Shown here one piece after another: positions 28,643 through 35,495 of a DNA stretch of 51,909 bases. Below the pieces are notes generated by a model. The model worked only from the letters and a program-made list of their open reading frames with translations. It searched no databases and was not told the DNA's origin. The stretch covers positions 1 through 51,909 of the forward strand of contig JAHRVG010000131.1 in the NCBI GenBank assembly GCA_019090795.1, read 5' to 3'. Source of the stretch: Paracoccaceae bacterium (GTDB lineage Bacteria > Pseudomonadota > Alphaproteobacteria > Rhodobacterales > Rhodobacteraceae). Numbering within the stretch: position 1 is the stretch's first letter; the number at the start of each line of letters is the position of its first letter. The position numbers and the translations under genes were made by a program.

Positions 28643-28822
28643 CTATTTTTCCAAAGCAATCATCATGGCTTTGATTTCGGGCAGGCTCTGGCGTACTTCG
28701 TAGGTCAGGGTTCCACCGAGAATTATTTGTGACCCATCCCCGGAACCGCCGGTAATCAGTGCCTGAATGTGGCGTACATTAACCATCATTTCCTTGCCGT
28801 TCATCAGATTGAGTTCGATCAT
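28643..28822 (-). CDS. Small FlbD-like protein (59 aa)
   Basis: This 59-residue ORF starts at ATG 28822 behind AGAGGTGG. Its pattern, MIELNLMNGKEMMVNVRHI followed by SQIILGGTLTYEVRQSLPEI, resembles the FlbD family (MI-x-L-x3-NGKE-x2-N and a later strand with a conserved Val), though no flagellar gene is nearby, so the flagellar name may mislead. It is downstream of the icd terminator and upstream of DUF4170, on the same strand. A longer reading frame upstream exists but lacks a ribosome-binding site. Confidence 0.6.
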   Translation of the reverse strand: MIELNLMNGKEMMVNVRHIQALITGGSGDGSQIILGGTLTYEVRQSLPEIKAMMIALEK

Positions 28823-28889
28823 TTTGCCACCTCTTTTTGCTGCTGATTTTGCTGCCTGTTTGGTGTTTGTCAAGATGGTGCCGCGTTGG

Positions 28890-28920
28890 CATGAAAAAGG
28901 GGCAGCCAACAGCTGCCCCT
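28890..28920 (-). terminator. Rho-independent terminator after icd
   Basis: A 9-bp perfect stem (AGGGGCAGC with GCTGCCCCT, 5-base loop) runs into TTTTT on the transcribed strand, 17 bases after the icd stop. It separates icd from the small genes downstream. Confidence 0.9.
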
Positions 28921-28936
28921 GTAACCGTCAATTTTT

Positions 28937-30151
28937 TTAACCTGCCAGTGCCTTGTTCAGGTTTTCGTCGATTTTCTCGAGGAAGCCCATGGTTGACAGC
29001 CAGCCTTGATCCGGGCCAACCAACAGTGCCAGATCCTTGGTCATGTGGCCGTTTTCCACAGTGTCCACGATGGTTTTTTCCAGCGTATTGGCAAAGTTCA
29101 TCAGCGCATCGTTGTTGTCCAGCTTGGCGCGGTGCTTCAGGCCACCAGTCCAAGCGTAAATCGACGCGATCGAGTTGGTTGACGTCTCTTTGCCCGCTTG
29201 ATGCTGGCGATAGTGACGCGTCACAGTGCCGTGGGCGGCTTCTGCCTCGACGATTTTTCCGTCTGGTGTCATCAGTTGGCTGGTCATCAGGCCAAGTGAG
29301 CCGTAACCCTGCGCAACCGTATCGGATTGCACGTCGCCGTCGTAGTTTTTACAGGCCCAGACGAAACCACCGTTCCATTTCATCGCACAAGCAACCATGT
29401 CGTCGATCAGTCGGTGCTCATAGGTGATGCCAGCTGCTTTGAACTGCTCTTCGAACTCGGCTTCGAAAACCTCTTGGAACAGGTCTTTGAAACGGCCGTC
29501 ATAGGCTTTCAGAATGGTGTTTTTGGTGGACAGGTAAACCGGCCAGCCGCGGTTTAGGCCGTAGTTCAGTGATGCACGGGCGAAATCGCGGATAGAATCA
29601 TCAAGGTTGTACATGCCCATGGCGACGCCGGAGGAAGGCGCATCGAACAGTTCGTGCTCAATAGTTTCGCCGTCCTCACCCACAAATTTGATCGTCAGCT
29701 TGCCCTTGCCGGGAAAACGGAAATCGGTGGCTTTATATTGGTCACCAAAAGCGTGACGGCCAACAACGATTGGTTGGGTCCAGCCCGGAACCAGACGTGG
29801 CACGTTTTGGCAAATGATAGGCTCACGGAAGATAACGCCGCCCAGAATGTTACGGATGGTGCCGTTCGGCGAGCGGTACATGCGCTTAAGGCCGAATTCC
29901 TCGACCCGCTCTTCGTCGGGTGTGATGGTCGCACATTTTACGCCAACGCCGTATTTTTTGATCGCGTTTGCCGCATCAACAGTGATCTGATCATCGGTTT
30001 CATCACGTTTCTCGATGCCGAGGTCATAATATTTCAGATCAATATCAAGGTAGGGCAGGATGAGTTTGTCTTTGATGAACTGCCAGATGATGCGGGTCAT
30101 TTCATCGCCATCCAGTTCAACCACTGGATTGTCTACTTTGATTTTTGTCAT
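28937..30151 (-). CDS. icd: NADP-dependent isocitrate dehydrogenase
   Basis: This 404-residue enzyme oxidises isocitrate to 2-oxoglutarate in the TCA cycle. It belongs to the dimeric eukaryote-like type ([65 protein letters not shown]), with the substrate-binding Ser/Asn/Arg set in the SPNGTIRN loop. The C-terminal half has the [13 protein letters not shown] cofactor loop typical of NADP specificity. A TACCTCT-complement site (AGAGG) precedes the ATG. It has its own promoter and terminator. Confidence 0.97.
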   Translation of the reverse strand: MTKIKVDNPVVELDGDEMTRIIWQFIKDKLILPYLDIDLKYYDLGIEKRDETDDQITVDAANAIKKYGVGVKCATITPDEERVEEFGLKRMYRSPNGTIRNILGGVIFREPIICQNVPRLVPGWTQPIVVGRHAFGDQYKATDFRFPGKGKLTIKFVGEDGETIEHELFDAPSSGVAMGMYNLDDSIRDFARASLNYGLNRGWPVYLSTKNTILKAYDGRFKDLFQEVFEAEFEEQFKAAGITYEHRLIDDMVACAMKWNGGFVWACKNYDGDVQSDTVAQGYGSLGLMTSQLMTPDGKIVEAEAAHGTVTRHYRQHQAGKETSTNSIASIYAWTGGLKHRAKLDNNDALMNFANTLEKTIVDTVENGHMTKDLALLVGPDQGWLSTMGFLEKIDENLNKALAG

Positions 30152-30218
30152 GGGATACCTCTGTGCAAGAATCGAAAACTTTGGGCCTTGTAGCCGAAAG
30201 GGGGGTGTTGGGGAAGTC

Positions 30219-30240
30219 AGTATACCAAAGTATACCGAAC
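30219..30240 (-). promoter_or_regulatory. icd promoter region with tandem TATACT elements
   Basis: On the minus strand two copies of GGTATACTTT-like sequence occur with a 10-base period (plus-strand GTATACC at 30220-30226 and 30230-30236). The nearer copy reads TGGTATACT, an extended -10 element, about 68 bases upstream of the icd ATG. The tandem copies could be alternative -10 boxes or an operator pair. It also abuts the LysR stop at 30242. Confidence 0.45.
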
Positions 30241-30241
30241 T

Positions 30242-31120
30242 TCAAGCATCTGTTTTGGGTTTGGCGATTTGGGTAAGGCAATGGAGCAGTGTCTGGCGCT
30301 GGCAATGACGCGGCGTTGCAAGCATAACACGGCGTTCAGGCGCGCGGGGACCAAGCGAAATACAGTGCAGGGTTTCTTGCAAAGGTGCCGCCAGCAGGCG
30401 TTGGGGTACGATGGAAACGCCAAACCCGCGCGCCACCAGATGCTCGATGGCATCAAAGGAATCCAGTTCGATTTCCGGCTCAACGATATGGCCGCTCTGG
30501 GTCAGATGGCTGGCAATTTGTTTGCCAAGCCAAGTGCTGCGGCTAAAGGCGATATAGGGGGTCTGGCGCAGGATGTCTGCCGGTTTGGCGGGGCTGGTGG
30601 CATGGGCGTTTTGTGCCATCACCAGAAACAGGGGTTCCGACCCTATTTCATGTAGCCGGATCATGGCAGGATCAGAAACTGGGGCAGACAGGAACGCAAA
30701 GTCGATGTTGTGATCCTCGACCATCTTGGCCAACTCACTTGACAGACCCGAGCGCACGGCCACCTTTAAATCGGGAAATTCGCAGCGCAGCCGTTCTAGA
30801 ACCACAGGCAAAAGCGTTTGCAGGGTTGTCGGCACAAAACCCAGCGTCACCCGCCCCCCCAGATCATCCGCCCCGGCCAGTGCTTTCAAGTCATCCAGAC
30901 GGTCCATGATCTCGCGCGCTTTTTCTGCGATTTCTTCACCCAGCGGTGTAAGCATGGCCGGGCGCCGCCCTTTGATAAACAGTGATGCACCAAGCTGCTG
31001 TTCTAGCTGTTTCATCTGGATGCTGACAGCGGAATGGCTCAGATGCACAGCCGCCGCCGCAGCGGTAAAGCTGCCGGTGTCTTTGATTGCCAGAAAACTG
31101 CGCAGGTGAGAAGTTTGCAT
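30242..31120 (-). CDS. LysR-family transcriptional regulator
   Basis: This 292-residue protein has the LysR N-terminal winged helix (FLAIKDTGSFTAAAAAVHLSHSAVSIQMKQLEQQLG) and a C-terminal periplasmic-binding-type effector domain (RVTLGFVPTTLQTLLPVVL, GFGVSIVPQRLL). It diverges from the acyl-CoA dehydrogenase/TPP enzyme unit, and the gap in between holds a decayed CoA-transferase. The natural prediction is that it regulates that unit in response to a metabolite of the pathway. Confidence 0.92.
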   Translation of the reverse strand: MQTSHLRSFLAIKDTGSFTAAAAAVHLSHSAVSIQMKQLEQQLGASLFIKGRRPAMLTPLGEEIAEKAREIMDRLDDLKALAGADDLGGRVTLGFVPTTLQTLLPVVLERLRCEFPDLKVAVRSGLSSELAKMVEDHNIDFAFLSAPVSDPAMIRLHEIGSEPLFLVMAQNAHATSPAKPADILRQTPYIAFSRSTWLGKQIASHLTQSGHIVEPEIELDSFDAIEHLVARGFGVSIVPQRLLAAPLQETLHCISLGPRAPERRVMLATPRHCQRQTLLHCLTQIAKPKTDA

Positions 31121-31228
31121 GCTGGGTTGTTAGAATGTCAAACAATAATTGTAAAATCATTTCGTTATCTTTTGAGATTTACACACTGTACCTTGGCAAA
31201 AAGCATAGAATCACGGGAAAATAACGCA

Positions 31229-31545
31229 TGGATAAAACAATAACCGGCCCCTATTGCGCCTTGTCAGGTGTTTGAGGCACCTGATTGTAGCCGCTGGCGG
31301 CGATGCCCAGATCGTGCGTTTTGCGAACCATGTTGGGCAGATTGAAATCCTGGAACACCGGATTCAGAAAATGTCTAAAGCCCCGCCGGTGACCGAGATA
31401 GAAGCCGCTAAAGTGCCTGCAATGCGATCAAGGAAGTCTGCGCCGACGCGCAGGATAAGGCGCGAATACAGAGGCGGATCTTAACGAGTTACTGGGTGAA
31501 ACGCCCCTAAAACGGAAGCCAGACAATGTTCCAGCTCAACACAGA
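31229..31545 (+). pseudogene. CaiB/BaiF CoA-transferase family III remnant
   Basis: The 405 bases between LysR and the acyl-CoA dehydrogenase hold fragments that read like a class III CoA-transferase in changing frames. An ATG at 31229 gives MDKTITGPYCALSGV then a stop; a second frame gives AAGGDAQIVRFANHVGQIEI and PPVTEIEAAKVP; one base later the frame NAIKEVCADAQDKARIQ continues, and a last frame gives EADLNELLGETPL, like the family's C-terminal HTDEVL-x-ELLG end. Together about 90 of about 400 codons remain, with at least two frameshifts and a deletion. The family call is from pattern only. Confidence 0.55.
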
Positions 31546-32719
31546 ACAACGACAAATTCAGCAAACTGCGCGCAAACTTGCGCAAGGTGTGATCAGGGAA
31601 CGTGCCGCTGAGGTGGACCGAAGCGAGGAATACCCTTGGGATAACGTCGAGCTGCTGACGCTAGCGGGTTTCATGGGCATGGCGATCCCGAAAGAACATG
31701 GCGGTCTTGGGCTCAGTTATCTCGATGTGGTGCTGGTGGTTGAGGAAATGGCCAAGGCCTGCGGGGTCACCGGGCGTATCGTAGTTGAGGGCAATATGGG
31801 GGCGATCGGCGCAATTTGTGCCTATGGCTCGCCCGAACAGATCGAACGGGTCGCGCCTTTGGTTCTGGCGGGGGATAAACCGGCGATTTGCATCACCGAA
31901 CCGGGGTCTGGGTCGGCGACAACCGATATGGCCACGGTGGCCGTGAAAAAAGGGGGCAAATACATTCTGAACGGCACCAAACACTGGATCACCGGGGGGG
32001 GCGTGTCCAAGACGCATCTGATTTTTGCACAAGTCGAGGAGAATGGTGCGCGTCTGGGGATCGGGGGTTTCATTGCTGTGCGGGGCGAGGACGAGGGCCT
32101 TGTCGTCGGGCGTCGTGAGCCTGCGATGGGCTTGCGGGGGATCCCGGAAACCGAAATCCATTTCAACGACCTTGAAATCAATGCTGATATGGCTGTCATC
32201 CCGCCCGAAGGTCTGAAGCGCGGTTTTGCGGGGCTGATGAATGCCTATAATGGCCAACGTGTTGGCGCGGGAACCGTGGCGCTGGGGGTGGCTGCGGGGG
32301 CCTATGCGGCGGCTTGTGAGTATATCAAGGTGCGGGAACAATTTGGCCGCCCGATTGCAGAGTTTCAGGGCCTGCAGTGGATGGTTGCCGATATGAATGT
32401 TTCACTAGAGGCTGCACGCATGATGCTGTGGCGCGCGGCGGCATCTGCGCAGACAAGCGGTAGCGGTTTTCCCGATCCGTTGATGGCAGCACAGGCGAAA
32501 CTGATTGCCTCGGAAACCGCCGTGAAGGTCACAAATGACGCGTTGCAAATGCACGGAGCGGTTGGCTATTCGCGCAATCTGCCGATTGAGCGCATGCTGC
32601 GTGATGCCCGGATGTTCACCATCGGTGGCGGTACGGCGCAGATGTTGCGCAATTTGATTGCAGGGCGGGTGCTGGAGATGAAAACCCCCCAGACACGCGG
32701 GGGGTATTTACCCAAATGA
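31526..32719 (+). CDS. Acyl-CoA dehydrogenase
   Basis: This 397-residue flavoprotein has the acyl-CoA dehydrogenase fold: an N-terminal helical domain, a middle FAD-binding part (AICITEPGSGSATTDMATVAV; YILNGTKHWITGGG) and a C-terminal helical domain ending QMHGAVGYSRNLPIERMLRDARMF. It desaturates an acyl-CoA at C2-C3. It overlaps the next gene by ATGA, so it is co-translated with the TPP enzyme. Both probably belong to a degradation pathway once served by the decayed CoA-transferase upstream. The start at 31526 is preceded by a GGAAGCC site. Confidence 0.92.
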   Translation: MFQLNTEQRQIQQTARKLAQGVIRERAAEVDRSEEYPWDNVELLTLAGFMGMAIPKEHGGLGLSYLDVVLVVEEMAKACGVTGRIVVEGNMGAIGAICAYGSPEQIERVAPLVLAGDKPAICITEPGSGSATTDMATVAVKKGGKYILNGTKHWITGGGVSKTHLIFAQVEENGARLGIGGFIAVRGEDEGLVVGRREPAMGLRGIPETEIHFNDLEINADMAVIPPEGLKRGFAGLMNAYNGQRVGAGTVALGVAAGAYAAACEYIKVREQFGRPIAEFQGLQWMVADMNVSLEAARMMLWRAAASAQTSGSGFPDPLMAAQAKLIASETAVKVTNDALQMHGAVGYSRNLPIERMLRDARMFTIGGGTAQMLRNLIAGRVLEMKTPQTRGGYLPK

Positions 32720-34332
32720 GCTATTCTGTAACCGCCGCTTCTGCTATCGCCATGGGCCTCGCCCAAGCGGGCTGTAAACACGCTTTTGGAATGCCCGGCG
32801 GCGAGGTTCTTGTGCTGCTGGATGCGCTTGAAAATGCTGGCGTTGCCTTTACGCTGTGCAAACATGAAAATGCCGCCGGTTTCATGGCCGAAGGCAGTTG
32901 GCACGCCACTGGTGCCCCCGGCATTTTGCTGACGACCATTGGGCCGGGTTTAGCCAATGGTTTGAATTCAATCGCTAATGCCTATCAGGAACAGGTGCCG
33001 CTGATTGTGTTGTCGGGCTGCATTGCGCCTGCACAGGCAGCAGAGTTCACCCACCAAGTGATCGACCAGTCTGCCCTTTTGGCCCCGATCACCAAGGCCC
33101 GTTTTCAGGTGGCCAAGGGTACCGCCGCGCTGGTTGTGGCCAAAGCGCTGGCGATTGCGCAGGCTGACCCGCCGGGACCGGTGCATATTGATTTGCCCGA
33201 TACGCTGGCGCAGGATGACACGCTGTTGCTTGACACGTCCGCACCTATAACCGAGCGCGCGGTGCTGGGGCAGGGACCAACCCTGAGCCTTGCCTTGAAA
33301 CGCCTGAAAACGGCCGAACGCCCGATTATTCTGGCAGGTATCGGCGCGGTCCTGCATGGGGCGGGTTCGGAAATTCTGGCGCTGAGCGAGACGCATGATA
33401 TTCCGGTTTTGACCACCTACAAGGCCAAGGGAATTATTCCCGAGACCCACCCGAACTGTCTGGGCGGGCACGGGTTGTCGCCTTTGTCGAACAAGACAAT
33501 CCTGCCGCTGTTGGCAGCCTCTGATTGCGTGCTGCTGCTGGGGTATGATCCGATCGAAATGCGCTCTGATTGGGTGCGTCCCTGGGCTGCTGAAAATGCG
33601 CTGGAGTTCTGCCATACCCAAGCTGAACATGGCATGCACGGTTCTGCCCTGCGGTTTGTTGGGGATGTCGCAGCCGTAACTAGGGCGCTGGTTGATGGTT
33701 TGGACCGGCCATTGGCCGATATCTGGCCAGAGCGGGAGCCGCACTCGGCGCGTGCCACTTTGCAAAAGGCCTTTGCCCCGCGCGCGAATTGGGGGCCGCA
33801 TGCTGTTTTTGCCACGCTGGATACGGAACTGCCCGACAAGGCTGTCGTAACCGTGGACAGTGGTGCGCACCGTATCTTGTTCAGCCAGATGTGGCACGCC
33901 AATCGCCCCTCGCAAATCCTGCAATCAGCGGCATTTTGCACCATGGGCATCGCGGTTCCGCTGGCCATGGGGGTTCGCCGCGCCGCACCCGACACGCCGG
34001 TGGTGGCGGTTGTGGGGGACGCGGGCATGGATATGGTGGCCGGTGATCTGGCAACATTGCGTGATATGGCCCTGCCGTTGACCATCATCGTGCTGGTGGA
34101 TGATGCCCTTACGCTGATCGGCGCCAAGCAGTCGGCAATGCAATTGCGCGAGACTGGCGTGCGTTTTGGCAGCACCGATTTTGTTGCGCTTGCGCAAGCC
34201 TATGGCGGGTACGGAGAATGGATAAGCGAATCACTTCAACTGAAACAGGCCTTGGGAAGGGCGGAAAATCGCACAAGCTTCACAATTTTGGCCTGTAAAA
34301 TCGAAAAAAGTGACTACTATGGTGCGTTTTGA
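32716..34332 (+). CDS. Thiamine-pyrophosphate enzyme (acetolactate synthase-like)
   Basis: This 538-residue protein has the three-domain layout of TPP decarboxylases and synthases. The activating Glu51 is in CKHENAAGFMAEG. The C-terminal cofactor region reads Gly434-Asp435-Ala436 (usually GDG), and Asp462-Asp463 replaces the usual NN magnesium ligand pair. Similar enzymes act as 2-oxo-acid decarboxylases, oxalyl-CoA decarboxylases or acetolactate synthases. It overlaps the acyl-CoA dehydrogenase (ATGA). Given the changed motif, activity should be tested. Confidence 0.88.
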   Translation: MSYSVTAASAIAMGLAQAGCKHAFGMPGGEVLVLLDALENAGVAFTLCKHENAAGFMAEGSWHATGAPGILLTTIGPGLANGLNSIANAYQEQVPLIVLSGCIAPAQAAEFTHQVIDQSALLAPITKARFQVAKGTAALVVAKALAIAQADPPGPVHIDLPDTLAQDDTLLLDTSAPITERAVLGQGPTLSLALKRLKTAERPIILAGIGAVLHGAGSEILALSETHDIPVLTTYKAKGIIPETHPNCLGGHGLSPLSNKTILPLLAASDCVLLLGYDPIEMRSDWVRPWAAENALEFCHTQAEHGMHGSALRFVGDVAAVTRALVDGLDRPLADIWPEREPHSARATLQKAFAPRANWGPHAVFATLDTELPDKAVVTVDSGAHRILFSQMWHANRPSQILQSAAFCTMGIAVPLAMGVRRAAPDTPVVAVVGDAGMDMVAGDLATLRDMALPLTIIVLVDDALTLIGAKQSAMQLRETGVRFGSTDFVALAQAYGGYGEWISESLQLKQALGRAENRTSFTILACKIEKSDYYGAF

Positions 34333-34426
34333 GCAAAACATACGTTATTTATTCACAAGTCCGTAACTTCTTGCAATGCTACTGCATGCATTTATTTCAT
34401 TGCAGACTTCACATGGGAGAGAAAAT

Positions 34427-35392
34427 ATGAAGTTTACCAAAATCGTAGCCGCAACGACGGCGCTAATGGTTTCCGCGACAATGGGGATGGCTCAGCAGCA
34501 GTTCGTTTCCATTGGGACCGGTGGCGTGACCGGCGTTTACTACCCAACTGGCGGCGCGATCTGCCGTCTGGTCAACAAGAACCGCAAAGAGCACGGCATC
34601 CGTTGTTCGGTAGAATCAACCGGTGGGTCGATCTACAACATCAACACCCTGCGCGCGGGCGAGCTGGAATTCGGCGTTGCCCAGTCTGATTGGCAGTACC
34701 ATGCTTATAACGGCACATCCAAGTTCAAGGACGCTGGCGCCTTCAAGGATCTGCGCGCGGTATTTTCCGTACACGCCGAACCAGTGACCATTCTGGCCCG
34801 CCGAGACTCTGGCATCAAGAATATCACCGACATTCCGGGCAAACGCTTTAACATTGGTAATGATGGCTCCGGTACCCAAGGTACTTGGCAGGTGATTGAG
34901 GAAACCATGGGTTGGAAGCGTTCCGATCTGGCGCTGGCCACCAAAATGAAATCGGCTGAAACAGCTGGTGCGCTTTGTGATGGCAAAATTGACGGCTATT
35001 TCTGGCTGGTGGGTCACCCATCTGGTCTGACACAGGAAACCGTTGCATCCTGTGATGCGGTTATTGTGCCAGCGGTTTCGGATGAAATCACTGCGCTGGT
35101 TGCCGAGAAACCTTACTATCGTAAAGCAACTATTCCCGGCGGCATGTACCCTGGCAACCCTGACGACATCACCACATTCGGTGTTGGCGCTACATTCGTG
35201 ACCTCGGCCAAAGTTCCGGAAGAAGCTGTGTATCAGGTCGCCAAGGCGGTTCTGGGCAATCTGGATGCTTTCCGCAAACTGCACCCGGCATTTGCGAACT
35301 TGAAAGCTGAAGAAATGATCCGTGACAGCTTGTCTGCACCTCTGCATGACGGCGCGATCCGCGCTTATAAAGAGCTGGGTCTGATGGACTAA
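34427..35392 (+). CDS. TAXI-family TRAP solute-binding protein
   Basis: This 321-residue protein starts with a signal peptide (TTALMVSATMGMA, cleavage before QQQF) and then the TAXI signature FVSIGTGGVTGVYYPTGGAIC, followed by VESTGGSIYNINTLRAGELEFGVAQSD, which is typical of the family. It is the periplasmic receptor for the fused TRAP permease downstream. TAXI proteins are thought to bind 2-oxo or other carboxylates; glutamate has been shown for some. I chose ATG 34427 because it follows GGGAGAG and starts the signal peptide. A hairpin separates it from the permease gene. Confidence 0.92.
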   Translation: MKFTKIVAATTALMVSATMGMAQQQFVSIGTGGVTGVYYPTGGAICRLVNKNRKEHGIRCSVESTGGSIYNINTLRAGELEFGVAQSDWQYHAYNGTSKFKDAGAFKDLRAVFSVHAEPVTILARRDSGIKNITDIPGKRFNIGNDGSGTQGTWQVIEETMGWKRSDLALATKMKSAETAGALCDGKIDGYFWLVGHPSGLTQETVASCDAVIVPAVSDEITALVAEKPYYRKATIPGGMYPGNPDDITTFGVGATFVTSAKVPEEAVYQVAKAVLGNLDAFRKLHPAFANLKAEEMIRDSLSAPLHDGAIRAYKELGLMD

Positions 35393-35412
35393 ACCCAAGC
35401 GGTTTTGAAAAG

Positions 35413-35436
35413 GAGGCGGGGAGTTTTCCCCGCCTC
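35413..35436 (+). terminator. Intercistronic hairpin between TAXI receptor and permease
   Basis: A perfect 9-bp stem (GAGGCGGGG with CCCCGCCTC, 6-base loop) lies 20 bases after the receptor stop. No T-run follows, so it likely stabilises the receptor message or attenuates rather than terminates. It parallels the hairpin after dctP at 3608-3637. Confidence 0.65.
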
Positions 35437-35495
35437 ACCCCAATTATAAAAAAACTAAATAGATATCTGAAATAATCAGGATCAGGGAGAGAACA

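Noticed and set aside
33417-34175. Minus-strand ORF of 252 residues
   Set aside because: Shadow of the TPP enzyme gene; Ser/Arg/Pro-rich sequence without motifs.
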